Position numbers and translations under genes: made by a program. A DNA stretch of 64,000 bases from a virus, in the IMG/VR virus record IMGVR_UViG_3300050821_003463, positions 30,544 to 94,543 of that record; one strand, given 5' to 3'. This document shows positions 45,361-53,863 of this stretch, one piece after another; position 1 is the stretch's first letter, and each line of letters begins with the position of its first letter. Under the pieces are notes generated by a model. The model had not been told where the DNA came from. It saw only the letters and a list, made by a program, of their open reading frames with translations, and made no database searches.

Positions 45361-47442
45361 TCATTGAATACCCTCTTCGAGCGAGAAAACCTCGGTCCCT
45401 TTGTGCGTCTTACCAACAACTCGGATGGCGTTACCCTTCAGTAGAGCCCCCCAAGCCCTATTGAAAGTATCCATACCACCGCTGCCCGCACGGAACACGT
45501 TGCATGAACTCTGAAGCGCTGACTTTGTGAGTGTTTCGTTTTTCTTCAGAGCCCGTCGCATCGACTGCTCCATTCGTTCGATAAGGTTCCCTTTGTCAAC
45601 GGGCCACAGTTCTTGACGTAGGTATAGTTCATAAGTCGCCCATGCAATGGCACGCTCTACATTGTCCGCAGTGATAACAGCGGGAGTAGTCTCGGACCCT
45701 GAGAACAGCGACCGGAGTAATATGTCTCGTTTGAAATAAGACTCTAAACGGGACAGGTAGTCGACATCTGGATTGTCTTCGTATAGCTTTTTGGTTTGTC
45801 CTGAAAGATAGGCTTGAAAGTCGCCTTGCAACTTTTTCGCAGCTTCTTCTCGAACAGGAATGACCCGCGTGTTCTTTTGGTCCGCGAATAGATTGGAGAT
45901 ACTTTGCCAACGAGCCATCATTTTTGCAGTCACAGCTTCGATTTTTTCCAGGTCTAAATCGGGCCACTCCCCCGTTTTTTTGGTTAATCCCGTATACGCG
46001 AGGACAACACGGGACATGAATCCGTCGCCGCCTTGCCCTTTGCCCGCGAGAGCACTCTCGAAGGACGAGCGAGTGAATCCGCCCGTCATAGACAGAGATA
46101 GATTGTCGAAGGCTCCGCCTTTATGCGTCAGACTTCCCGCGCTAGCATCCCCCCGGTCGAAAATGGAGATCAAATTAGACATGAGAGTAGACCCGGCAGC
46201 GGAGCCTTTATCAAATAGAAACTTCATCTCATCGAAGTTCACGAGGCAGCGTTTGTTTGTGAATTCGTCCTCGCTCAGATATCTCACCATGTGCTCTCCA
46301 GAGGAGAACATCCCCGATTTTGGGCGCATCATTCCAACTTTGGCAATGTATGTCGCCAGGGCAAATTCAGCCGTGCGGGTCCACGACATCCCCTTTCCCG
46401 CTTCGGGGTGTTGCGACACTAGAAATGTCCAGTGTTTCATGTGCAAATCGGGGTGAGACGGAAAACCTACCATACCGTCAAGTGACGCGGCAAGGATAGT
46501 TTTGATTTGGGCTCGTGCAAAACTGAGCGGGATGAACGTCCCATCCGTGACGAGGTGCGCCAATTCTGCGATCCAATCTCCCTCAAGGGCAACACATGGG
46601 ATTTCTTGAATTGCGGTATCGACCTTTTGGGTATCGCTGAAGAAGACAGCCGCTGTCGGCGCTTGGGCGTCGAATTTGCTGATAGCAGCGTGTGCGATTT
46701 CTTTTATCTTATCGTCGGGGTAGTTCTCGCCATCTTCGCAATTTTCCGCTGCAAAATCTTTCAGAGCGTTATAGATTCCCTCCTCTGACAAAAATGCGTT
46801 GCGAAGTTTTCCCGCAACACTTTCGAGGTGCATCCAACGGTTGCCCGCAGGGATCAGCCCGCCGTGATCTGCTTTTGTCTGATTTACATCTAAGGGTGCC
46901 TTGCTTTTTTCTTTAGAGAGAGTTATGAATCCTTCTGGCAACGGAACAATTTCAGTCTCAATGACAATCCGATATTCTTCACCGCTAGGGTGGATAGAAC
47001 CGGGACCGACGACGTAACCGCCGATACCTTTGAGTTCACCAGTGACACTCCCCACTTTGAAACCTGTTGTGGTCACAGCCCCTGAGTAGTATAGGTGGAA
47101 TCCCGCTTCGGTCGTTCTGCCCGACTGTACAGTGAACGTTTGAGGGAGATTATGCTCCTTCATCCACGAGCGCAGTTCTTCCAGGCTATTAACTCCGTGA
47201 TCAACGTCGACAACTGTAATGTTGCTGGGACCGCATCCGACGCCATAGTTAGCAGCTTCGCCATTGTCCCACGCAGCAAAGACTACAGACTCGGGTTTTC
47301 GAATTGCTGAGTTGATAGCATGAGGAGAGTATTTTGGGTATGGACCCTTATCCCCGGGCAAGCAGGTCAAAACAGCAAACCCCCTATTCAGGGCATCCGC
47401 TACAGCAGCGCGTAATTTTGCTACAATCTTAGGATCGTTCAC
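45361..47442 (-). CDS. prim-pol and DUF3987-like replication protein, 693 aa
   Basis: GTG 47442 follows GGAGGTG and is preferred to the upstream ATG. The N-terminal 200 residues match the bifunctional prim-pol domain: NYGVGCGPSNITVVDVDHG near 64-82 (catalytic DxD), SGRTTEAGFHLYY near 107-119 and GGYVVGPGSIHPSG near 142-155. The C-terminal part is helicase-like of the DUF3987 type with PEAGKGMSW near residue 350 in a Walker A position and RCLVNFDEMKFLF as Walker B. It should prime and help open DNA. The repeat cluster follows its stop. Confidence 0.85.
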   Translation of the reverse strand: MNDPKIVAKLRAAVADALNRGFAVLTCLPGDKGPYPKYSPHAINSAIRKPESVVFAAWDNGEAANYGVGCGPSNITVVDVDHGVNSLEELRSWMKEHNLPQTFTVQSGRTTEAGFHLYYSGAVTTTGFKVGSVTGELKGIGGYVVGPGSIHPSGEEYRIVIETEIVPLPEGFITLSKEKSKAPLDVNQTKADHGGLIPAGNRWMHLESVAGKLRNAFLSEEGIYNALKDFAAENCEDGENYPDDKIKEIAHAAISKFDAQAPTAAVFFSDTQKVDTAIQEIPCVALEGDWIAELAHLVTDGTFIPLSFARAQIKTILAASLDGMVGFPSHPDLHMKHWTFLVSQHPEAGKGMSWTRTAEFALATYIAKVGMMRPKSGMFSSGEHMVRYLSEDEFTNKRCLVNFDEMKFLFDKGSAAGSTLMSNLISIFDRGDASAGSLTHKGGAFDNLSLSMTGGFTRSSFESALAGKGQGGDGFMSRVVLAYTGLTKKTGEWPDLDLEKIEAVTAKMMARWQSISNLFADQKNTRVIPVREEAAKKLQGDFQAYLSGQTKKLYEDNPDVDYLSRLESYFKRDILLRSLFSGSETTPAVITADNVERAIAWATYELYLRQELWPVDKGNLIERMEQSMRRALKKNETLTKSALQSSCNVFRAGSGGMDTFNRAWGALLKGNAIRVVGKTHKGTEVFSLEEGIQ

Positions 47443-47503
47443 GACACCTCCGACCAGAAACACCGCGAGGGATGCCGAAGCATCCCCCCGTGTATTTTGT
47501 AGA

Positions 47504-47902
47504 TTAAACTTCTTGCGCGGGCTTGCGGTTCTTGAGAACCGTCGCGATGCTGGCGTACGACTTGCCAGTTTCCTTGTTCGTGTTCTCTTCGATCACGACT
47601 TGGCACTTCACGCCGACCAGAGAGTTGAGGTCAAACGTCTCACTCGCCTGGATGCCGAGCGAGTTGAGCAGCTTCGCCAACTTGCTCTTGGGGTGAAGAG
47701 AGGTGGTAGTGACCGTCATCGGGACGTCAACTGCCTTGCCTTCCTTGTCTTTCTGGTCTTGCGCGGTGAAGAAGATTCGGGCTTGATCTTTCGTGCCGAA
47801 CTTCGTCTCCTGCAATCCGAGGTCTTCGACCTTGGTAATCGTGACGTTGTGCAGACCTTCGGACATCTGCTCGAATACGCGATCCTTTACGATGAGACTC
47901 AT
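47504..47902 (-). CDS. probable ssDNA-binding protein, 132 aa
   Basis: The protein opens with GLHNVTITKVEDLGLQET, then QARIFFTAQDQKDKEGK, SKLAKLLNSLGI and LVGVKCQVVIEENTNKETGKSYASI, a beta-rich, OB-fold-like order seen in phage proteins annotated as DNA-binding. It is the first minus-strand gene after the divergent promoters and adjoins the primase. The name is inferred from fold pattern and position. Confidence 0.6.
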   Translation of the reverse strand: MSLIVKDRVFEQMSEGLHNVTITKVEDLGLQETKFGTKDQARIFFTAQDQKDKEGKAVDVPMTVTTTSLHPKSKLAKLLNSLGIQASETFDLNSLVGVKCQVVIEENTNKETGKSYASIATVLKNRKPAQEV

Positions 47903-47975
47903 GTGACTCCTGCTTTCTGCCTCAATTTGGGCTTGGGTACTACAGACGAGAGAATGTGTGCATCTCCCTACTTCC

Positions 47976-48005
47976 AGAATATCGCGCCGCGCGCCGCACT
48001 GTCAA
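47976..48005 (-). promoter_or_regulatory. leftward promoter TTGACA-18-TATTCT
   Basis: The -35 is at 48000-48005 and the -10 at 47976-47981 on the minus strand. It would start the replication operon. Sequence and 18-base spacing equal the promoter at 13645-13674. Confidence 0.75.
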
Positions 48006-48040
48006 TAAGAAAAAGCAGTTAAGTTTTTCTGAATGAAAAC

Positions 48041-48069
48041 TTGACATCGGGCGACCGAAGTGAGAATCT
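48041..48069 (+). promoter_or_regulatory. rightward promoter TTGACA-17-GAATCT
   Basis: A perfect -35 (48041-48046) and a weaker -10 (48064-48069) are 17 bases apart, 36 bp from the leftward promoter. It leads to the plus-strand genes. Confidence 0.6.
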
Positions 48070-48086
48070 AAAGGTAGGAGGAGCAA

Positions 48087-48158
48087 ATGAAAAAATTATA
48101 CAGAGTGGTGAGAGCCGTAGAGCTGCGTTTGCTCCGCTGGTTCAATGTGTGGATGTAA
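48087..48158 (+). CDS. leader peptide-like small protein, 23 aa
   Basis: A strong TAGGAGG site lies five bases before ATG. The basic peptide (two Lys, several Arg, Trp near the end) is the first gene on the plus strand and is followed directly by the next ribosome site. Confidence 0.5.
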   Translation: MKKLYRVVRAVELRLLRWFNVWM

Positions 48159-48168
48159 GGAGAAGACA

Positions 48169-48390
48169 ATGACACCTGAGACGGAACGGGAACGCCGCGC
48201 GAATCAGATCGTACGGTACGCTGACATCTACGGCATCGACAAACATTTCCACAAGATGGTGGACAACACGGTCTACCTCACCCACGAAGAGAAAGAGAAG
48301 TCCGCGCTTGAAGTGGACAGGGTGTACGGGTCCGCGCACGGGAAACTCGACGCTGCCTACTATGAACTGAAGAGGCAATATGGCGCGTAA
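48169..48390 (+). CDS. hypothetical helical protein, 73 aa
   Basis: ATG 48169 follows GGAGAAG. The protein is charged and helical with a Tyr/His-rich middle. It overlaps the next gene by 11 bases. It is not recognised. Confidence 0.65.
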   Translation: MTPETERERRANQIVRYADIYGIDKHFHKMVDNTVYLTHEEKEKSALEVDRVYGSAHGKLDAAYYELKRQYGA

Positions 48391-48592
48391 GCAGAAACGG
48401 GTAGAGGATTCTCCCGAGCACTGGGAGAAGGTTCTTCGCGAAGCCGGTCTTTCGATGGAGCGCGGGCGATCTAAGCGCATCTCGTACGTTGGGGGTACGG
48501 CTATACTTGACAGCTTACACGGGGCTCAAATGGCTGGCACGAGGCTCAAGGGAGGGGACCTCGACATCTCCTACCACGAAAAAGGGAATTAG
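48380..48592 (+). CDS. hypothetical basic protein, 70 aa
   Basis: A Lys/Arg/Glu-rich helix at residues 1-30 precedes a Gly-rich C-terminus with GGDLDISYHE. It is not recognised. Confidence 0.6.
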   Translation: MARKQKRVEDSPEHWEKVLREAGLSMERGRSKRISYVGGTAILDSLHGAQMAGTRLKGGDLDISYHEKGN

Positions 48593-48911
48593 GCTGAGCG
48601 ATATATTTGACTTCTTTTCAACACTTTACAGACACTGAGGGGCGAAAAGAAGGAAAAGCGGTGCATATAGTAGAGGACATAGTAGGAACAAGCGATCTTT
48701 TGGCTCGACCGCGCCATACCGAGCATCGAACCGGGACGCACAGCGATCCCACTTACCGAGCAAGTCTCAGTTCAAAGCGGTCAAACTTCATACAAGAGAC
48801 GGGCGTGACCTCCTCCTCGACGTGCTCACGCACGGCGACACGCCCGAGTTCGACAAAGCCCCGCTCCGCAGCCATGCGTTGAGCGGGGTTTTACCTTTTC
48901 CTGGAGGACCT
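48593..48911 (+). pseudogene. coding-like stretch without a start, ending in a terminator
   Basis: From about 48648 one plus-strand frame reads through to 48911 with natural composition (SKSQFKAVKLHTRDGRDLLL, then THGDTPEFDKAPLRSHAL), but the only in-frame start is a GTG at 48822 and no ribosome site precedes it. The frame flows into the next gene. It may be a decayed or frame-shifted gene. Confidence 0.35.
48859..48892 (+). terminator. intrinsic terminator before the glycan cassette
   Basis: CCCCGCTC and GAGCGGGG pair perfectly around a 14-base loop and are followed by TTTT. It separates the small leader genes from the glycosyltransferase genes. Confidence 0.75.
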
Positions 48912-49649
48912 ATGAAACTCTTAGTTTGTATAATGACGTGCCACAAGCTGGACTACTTCATAGACGACCTCACCATCGACTGGTGCTCCCAGCAGGGTCT
49001 TCGATCCCTGGATCAGCAGGCGCGAGTCAACACGATTCGGGCGACATGGCTCACAGAGCTGCCCGAGGGATTTGACTACAAATTCTTCTACGGCACCAAA
49101 CTTCGCGACGCCAAGCAAAACCAGCGCGTCCCCAGTAAGGTCACCCTCCGCGATCCTCTTAGCGATGAGATTTTTCTTGACTGTGGCGACGGGTACACGT
49201 CGAATCCATACAAGATGAAAGAGATATGTCGCTGGGCGCTCGACCACGGATACGATTGTATCCTGCGTTGCGATGATGATACTTTCATCTATCCCGAAAG
49301 GCTCCTTGTCAACGACTCGTCCGAATGGACAGGCAAGGACTACGTAGGTGCGAGCGATAACAACTTCCACCCGGGCGGATGCGTATTCTTGTCGCGCCGT
49401 ATGATGGAGCTGGTGATATCTGAGCGCGTAACGACTTACGCTGATGATTTGTGGATGGGACAGATCGCAAAAGACTACCGCATCCCGATGACGACTCTTC
49501 GGACGATGCGGAACCAGTGGGGGACGGGCTATAAAGTGCCCGCTAGCATCAACCCTACCGGCATCTCCTCATTCCACTCCTGCACTCCGGATGTCATGAG
49601 GGTTCTCTATGCGCAGAGCGAAGTACGCAGCCGACGGATTGACAATTGA
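48912..49649 (+). CDS. galactosyltransferase-like glycosyltransferase, 245 aa
   Basis: GGAGG lies five bases before ATG. CILRCDDDTFIYPERLL near residues 117-133 contains the acidic DDD (DxD-type) sugar-nucleotide site of beta-3-galactosyltransferase-like GT-A enzymes. A YKMKEICRWALDHGYD helix precedes it. It likely adds a sugar to phage or host surface glycans or to phage DNA. Confidence 0.75.
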   Translation: MKLLVCIMTCHKLDYFIDDLTIDWCSQQGLRSLDQQARVNTIRATWLTELPEGFDYKFFYGTKLRDAKQNQRVPSKVTLRDPLSDEIFLDCGDGYTSNPYKMKEICRWALDHGYDCILRCDDDTFIYPERLLVNDSSEWTGKDYVGASDNNFHPGGCVFLSRRMMELVISERVTTYADDLWMGQIAKDYRIPMTTLRTMRNQWGTGYKVPASINPTGISSFHSCTPDVMRVLYAQSEVRSRRIDN

Positions 49650-50514
49650 TTGGTACGACACACAGCCTAGCGTTCCTGCGAATCGCGCGGACTGGTGGGC
49701 GACCAACCCAGATAAGAGCAACCCTTTTGGGTTTTCATACTGTATCGTCAACGCGCACAATCCTGCGCACATCGCAGCGATCACCACACAGCTCAGCGAG
49801 TTGACCACAGTGCCGTACGAGATTCTCACCTTCACAGATGAGAAGCAGACGATGCCTGAACTGTACCCCTATTGCAAATATAGCTGGACGCAGCGCATCA
49901 GTGATGACAGCCCGAATATCATAAAGGGCTACAACCCTAAAGTTTCAATAGTGCTGACTACTTTCAAACGACAGCACTGTTTACTTCGCACAATCGGATG
50001 GGTCCGAGCACAGAGTTACGAGAATTGGGAGTTACTCGTTATCAATAATGAGAAGAACGGTCCACCTCTTCCTCCGATGCCCGTCGATCCCCGCATTTCT
50101 GTTTATAATCCAACAGCCGAAGCGAACGGATGCTACTCGCGCAACGAAGGCGTTAAGTTAGCCACCGGCGATCTCGTCTGCAACTTTGATGATGATGATG
50201 AGATGCTCCCTGGATATCTCGCTAAGATGGTCGCCCCGTTTAGCGACCCCGACGTGCAAGTCGTTCGATGCGGCATGTTGCTCACGAAGGGTGCATGTGA
50301 TTTTAGCTACTCCACGCAAGAGGCGTGGCTCCGCAGACAGTACGCCACCCCGACGTGGTTGAAGGGTACCGCCATACACGATCAGATTTACTACCACAAC
50401 ATCATTGAGAAGAACCAGTGGACGCGAAAGAACATCGTCCAGCTAGGCGAGGTGCTAGTCAAAGCGTACTCCGAACCGATGGGCGGACGACGCTCACAAG
50501 GCGCGGAGGATTAA
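49609..50514 (+). CDS. GT2 family glycosyltransferase, 301 aa
   Basis: KVSIVLTTFKRQHCLLRTI near residues 111-129 opens the GT-A fold and CNFDDDDEMLPGYL near 191-204 is the DxD metal site of GT2 enzymes. The N-terminus carries a KYAADGLTIDWYDTQ module also found at the C-terminus of the glycosyltransferase ending at 52305. The start overlaps the previous gene by 41 bases with GAGGG ahead. Confidence 0.82.
   Translation: MRRAKYAADGLTIDWYDTQPSVPANRADWWATNPDKSNPFGFSYCIVNAHNPAHIAAITTQLSELTTVPYEILTFTDEKQTMPELYPYCKYSWTQRISDDSPNIIKGYNPKVSIVLTTFKRQHCLLRTIGWVRAQSYENWELLVINNEKNGPPLPPMPVDPRISVYNPTAEANGCYSRNEGVKLATGDLVCNFDDDDEMLPGYLAKMVAPFSDPDVQVVRCGMLLTKGACDFSYSTQEAWLRRQYATPTWLKGTAIHDQIYYHNIIEKNQWTRKNIVQLGEVLVKAYSEPMGGRRSQGAED
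49623..49643 (+). repeat. 21-bp direct repeat, left copy
   Basis: GTACGCAGCCGACGGATTGAC occurs here inside the GT2 gene start and again, exactly, at 52260-52280 inside the last glycosyltransferase gene. Flanking codons are similar but not identical. Confidence 0.85.
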
Positions 50515-51399
50515 ATGGTAATATACGTTCTCGGCGGGCACGGGATGTTGGGGCAAGCCTTTTGCTCTTACGCTCGACAGTACCATACCATTTACAGACC
50601 TACTCATAGCGAGCTAGACGCGACGGATTACACAGCGCTTCTCTCTAGCGTAAAGAATTTGACGCCTGACGTCATTGTGAACTTCATCGCAGTGTGCGAC
50701 ATGGAGAAATGCGAACTCGACCCTGCATCCGCAGTTCGAGTCAACGCCATTGTCTCCGCTAATGCTGCGCTTGTAGCATCAACGCTAAAAACTGAGTATA
50801 TGTTCATCAGTTCTGCATGCGTGTTCGACGGCGAGAAATATGCGTACGACACGCAAGACAAGACGAACCCCGTCTCGGTTTACGGAAAGACGAAGCTGAT
50901 GGGCGAAGAGATCGCCCGCACAATCGAACGTCACTACATAGTTCGGTCGGAGTGGTGCTTCGGTGGCGGACCAATTCATGATACGAAGTTTCTGGGCAAG
51001 CTTTACCGCCAGATCGCTTCCGGAAGTCGAGAGGTCAGAGCAGTTACAGACAAGTTCAGTTCACTTAGCTACATCGCAGACCTGAGCAAAGGCATTGAAA
51101 AAATTCTCCTGCACAAACTGCCAGGAACATTTCACATCACCTGTAAAGGTTCGGCGTCGCGGTATGAAGTCGCATGCGAATTTATTCGGCTGCTAGGCTT
51201 GCAAGACAAGGTGCAAGTGAAACCTGTGCTCTCATCGGCATTTAAGGATTCATATTTTGCGCCCCGTCCCACGAGCGAGCGGCTGATAAACACATACATA
51301 CCGGGATTTGAAGCGCGAGAGTGGAAAGAGTGTCTTGCAGAGTACAGTCAAGAATTCGTAAAGGACCTCGCCGCCCGCTGGCGTACACAGGAGTGCTAG
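50515..51399 (+). CDS. dTDP-4-dehydrorhamnose reductase-like (RmlD), 294 aa
   Basis: GGHGMLGQ at residues 7-14 is the nucleotide-binding glycine motif, SSACVFDGE near 98-106 and YGKTKLMGEE near 122-131 (Tyr and Lys catalytic) are the short-chain dehydrogenase core of RmlD enzymes. It would reduce a 4-keto sugar nucleotide to the rhamnose-type donor using NADPH. Together with the transferases it supports synthesis of a deoxysugar glycan. Confidence 0.85.
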   Translation: MVIYVLGGHGMLGQAFCSYARQYHTIYRPTHSELDATDYTALLSSVKNLTPDVIVNFIAVCDMEKCELDPASAVRVNAIVSANAALVASTLKTEYMFISSACVFDGEKYAYDTQDKTNPVSVYGKTKLMGEEIARTIERHYIVRSEWCFGGGPIHDTKFLGKLYRQIASGSREVRAVTDKFSSLSYIADLSKGIEKILLHKLPGTFHITCKGSASRYEVACEFIRLLGLQDKVQVKPVLSSAFKDSYFAPRPTSERLINTYIPGFEAREWKECLAEYSQEFVKDLAARWRTQEC

Positions 51400-52305
51400 A
51401 TGGACGCGACGAACGATCTCCTACTCGGTGTGTTCTCCAACTACTCCTTTGAGTGGTTAGAAGCTTACATGGTTAGCATCTCACGGTGCGGGTTCCGAGG
51501 ACGGAAGATTTTGATGGTATGGAATCTCGCGGCGGATGTTCGCGCTAAGCTTATCGAGTACGGGTTTGAGTTAGTCGACGTTCCTCCCGCAAATATGTCT
51601 GTCGAATTTTGCCACAACTTCTTCGAGTACCGAGATAAGTTGGCGTATGAATTTTTGCGCGACCGCTGGCAAGAGTTTCGATTTGTTTTCTGGATGGACA
51701 TACGCGACCTTGTATTTCAGACTGACCCATCCGTCTGGATGGAGAAAAACATCGGATCGTATAAGATCGTAGTTGCGTCAGAGTGCATCCGCATTAAAGA
51801 CGAAGCGTGCAACGACAATTGGGTCAAGGCAGTATTTGATCCAGAGACGTACGCTCGCGTTCGCGAGTTCGAAGTATTGAACGGCGGCACCTTCGCAGGA
51901 ACCGCAGAAGCAATGCGAGATGTGTTCGATAGAATCTACCATATCGCAAAAGGTAAAAACGTAATTGTAGAGCAAGCCGCACTCAACTTCGTGTTGAGGG
52001 AGCCCGAATTTCGCGACATCACTCTTGTCCCCAGAATGGCTCAGGGGTTTGCGGTGGTCGGATATGGATTCGGCAACCAGCTAGAGTGGGTGTGGACTGA
52101 CCAACAGCCTGACTTCAGAAGCGGAGTTCTCTACCCCAAAGGACAGACCGAACCGTTCTCTATTGTCCATCAGTATGACAGGCATCGCGACTGGAAGTGG
52201 GGCGTGATGGAACGGTATAGATCGAATCTGATACCGCCAGCACGACGTCCCAAACGCGGGTACGCAGCCGACGGATTGACCCTCGACTGGTTCGACACAC
52301 ATTAG
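51400..52305 (+). CDS. glycosyltransferase-like protein, 301 aa
   Basis: The protein directly abuts the RmlD-like gene. FVFWMDIRDLVFQTDP near residues 91-106 has a DIRD acidic pair in the place of the DxD of GT-A enzymes, and a RYKIVVAS-type strand follows. The C-terminal 19 residues (GYAADGLTLDWFDTH) match the N-terminus of the GT2 protein. Substrate is unknown. Confidence 0.7.
   Translation: MDATNDLLLGVFSNYSFEWLEAYMVSISRCGFRGRKILMVWNLAADVRAKLIEYGFELVDVPPANMSVEFCHNFFEYRDKLAYEFLRDRWQEFRFVFWMDIRDLVFQTDPSVWMEKNIGSYKIVVASECIRIKDEACNDNWVKAVFDPETYARVREFEVLNGGTFAGTAEAMRDVFDRIYHIAKGKNVIVEQAALNFVLREPEFRDITLVPRMAQGFAVVGYGFGNQLEWVWTDQQPDFRSGVLYPKGQTEPFSIVHQYDRHRDWKWGVMERYRSNLIPPARRPKRGYAADGLTLDWFDTH
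52260..52280 (+). repeat. 21-bp direct repeat, right copy
   Basis: Exact second copy of the repeat at 49623-49643, in the same orientation, 2.6 kb away. Recombination between copies would remove or swap the genes between them. Confidence 0.85.
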
Positions 52306-52319
52306 AAATAGGAGATATC

Positions 52320-52691
52320 ATGGCAGCAGTTATCGAAGCAAATGGCGGCGGAATCTCGGGTCAACAGCCCGCAGGAATCGTAGCTCAGTATCAGATCGAC
52401 GCTACGGCGGGAGTTTCTGAACTTTCGAACACCAGTATCAACCCAGGCGGCGGACCTTCTGGCGTCACACCGTATGACAGCGGTACCATTCTGGGCACCG
52501 TGCCTCCTGGTAAGCCGGGACTGAAGTTGGTCAACGGAACTATCCAGAGAGCCTCAGCGCTTGTGTGTGATGCAACTCCCGGCGTTGTGGGGAATGCTTT
52601 GGTATGCACTTCTGGCGTTGGGCTGGTTCCAACCCCGCCCGTGGGACAAGGTAAGAGCGCAGGTCTATCTGTACTCCCCTCAGCTAGCTAA
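52320..52691 (+). CDS. hypothetical Gly/Pro-rich protein, 123 aa
   Basis: The protein is low in charge and rich in Gly, Pro, Val and Thr, like small virion decoration or tail-associated proteins. GGAGATATC precedes the ATG. Its style resembles the N-terminus of the protein at 63100. Function is unknown. Confidence 0.6.
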   Translation: MAAVIEANGGGISGQQPAGIVAQYQIDATAGVSELSNTSINPGGGPSGVTPYDSGTILGTVPPGKPGLKLVNGTIQRASALVCDATPGVVGNALVCTSGVGLVPTPPVGQGKSAGLSVLPSAS

Positions 52692-52704
52692 ACTAGGAGG
52701 AATC

Positions 52705-52890
52705 ATGCACACTATCGTCGCTGCAGCACTCGCGTACCTCGTTGGGGTCTTCACCCCCGCCGTCTCGCGCAAAGTAAAATCCTTTTTCTCCGCCGAAGGC
52801 AAGAAAGCTGAAGTCGCCGTCACTGCGGATGTCAAGGCAGAAGTTTCCAAAGTGGAAGCAGACGCCAAGGCTGAATTGAAGAAACTGTAA
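52705..52890 (+). CDS. membrane-anchored helical peptide, 61 aa
   Basis: A hydrophobic helix at residues 4-18 is followed by an Ala/Lys/Glu helical tail with repeats of VKAEVSKVEADAKAEL. AGGAGG precedes ATG 52705. It may be a structural or holin-like accessory. Confidence 0.6.
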   Translation: MHTIVAAALAYLVGVFTPAVSRKVKSFFSAEGKKAEVAVTADVKAEVSKVEADAKAELKKL

Positions 52891-52982
52891 TCGCAGAGGA
52901 CGCTCTGCTATGGGGGCGCGTGATACGGCTAACGCCAGCATCCGCGCCCCACGCGTACTTCGGAGGAGAGAAGTAGGGAACT

Positions 52983-53150
52983 GTGCAAGGCATCTATGAT
53001 GTTTTGTTCGATCCATACCACGCCACAGACTATTGTGACGAGGCATTAGCTCCAAACGAAATCCAAAATCGAGGAGGAGCAGATGCCCAGGAAACGAAGA
53101 GACGAAGAAGTAATCATATCCTTTTGGAAACAATTCGCTCGCGACGCTAG
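52983..53150 (+). CDS. possible small protein, GTG start, 55 aa
   Basis: The GTG lies behind GAGGAGAGAAGTAGG, with AGTAGGG ten bases before it. The first half is natural in composition (YDVLFDPYHATDYCDEALAP), the last third overlaps the next gene and reads as shadow. It is tentative. Confidence 0.4.
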   Translation: MQGIYDVLFDPYHATDYCDEALAPNEIQNRGGADAQETKRRRSNHILLETIRSRR

Positions 53151-53385
53151 CTGCCCGTGGGCGCTGCGAGTGTACTGTGTAAACAACCTAGCGCTGGCGA
53201 CGAATTTGTTGACAGAGACTTTGCCGATACCGGGCACCGCCCAGCGCAACAAGGCGATTGAGCCCTCCCCATTAGTTTCACAGCAAGCCCCTACCCCGAT
53301 AGAAGCGGCAGCGGCAAACGCAGTAGAAGACATGAAGCGGTTTATGAAACAGTTAGGTGGAACCCCAGAGTTACCGACAGACTAA
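53083..53385 (+). CDS. hypothetical protein, 100 aa
   Basis: A GAGGAGG site precedes ATG. The protein has an Arg-rich start, an aromatic helix (SFWKQFARDASCPWALRVY) and a Pro/Ala-rich linker. It is not recognised. Confidence 0.6.
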   Translation: MPRKRRDEEVIISFWKQFARDASCPWALRVYCVNNLALATNLLTETLPIPGTAQRNKAIEPSPLVSQQAPTPIEAAAANAVEDMKRFMKQLGGTPELPTD

Positions 53386-53397
53386 TTACCTGTTGGC

Positions 53398-53420
53398 GGG
53401 GAGTGCTTAGCACACTCCCC
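53398..53420 (+). terminator. hairpin terminator
   Basis: GGGGAGTG and CACTCCCC pair perfectly with a 7-base loop, 13 bases after the stop, followed by AATTTCT. The U-tract is short. Confidence 0.5.
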
Positions 53421-53443
53421 AATTTCTATGCTAAGGAGAAATT

Positions 53444-53863
53444 GTGAGGAAAGCAAGAGCGCCAAAAACGCACTGTAATCACGGGCATGAGTTAACCCCC
53501 GACAATCTTATCATACAATCTCAGCGAGACGGTTTTCTGCGCAGGTGTAGAATCTGTCGCGACGGATATCGGAATAGCTGGAATAAAACTCACAAGAAAT
53601 ACAAACAAGAGTACGCTCGACAACATGCGTACGGAGTGAGCCCTGAAGTTTATGACGCCTTATGGAAAGAACAACAGGGGCTTTGTGGATTAGGCTGCGG
53701 TCGTCCTATTGACGCCACTGATCATAACCATAAGACTAAAAGGTTTCGCGGTCTGCTTTGCAGGCAATGTAATACGGGTTTGGGGATGCTGAACGAAGAC
53801 CCCGACTTGATGGTTCGTGCTGCCGAATACGTGAGGAGACACAATGGCGATCCCCAAACTTAA
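53444..53863 (+). CDS. endonuclease VII-like nuclease, GTG start, 139 aa
   Basis: AAGGAG lies 7 bases before the GTG. CNHGHEL near residue 11 and CRIC near 35 form an N-terminal zinc pair, then LCGLGCGRPIDATDHNHKTKRFRGLLCRQCNTGLGM gives the DHNH catalytic segment and the last Cys pair of the endonuclease VII family. It is the second such gene; the two differ in length and tail. Confidence 0.85.
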   Translation: MRKARAPKTHCNHGHELTPDNLIIQSQRDGFLRRCRICRDGYRNSWNKTHKKYKQEYARQHAYGVSPEVYDALWKEQQGLCGLGCGRPIDATDHNHKTKRFRGLLCRQCNTGLGMLNEDPDLMVRAAEYVRRHNGDPQT

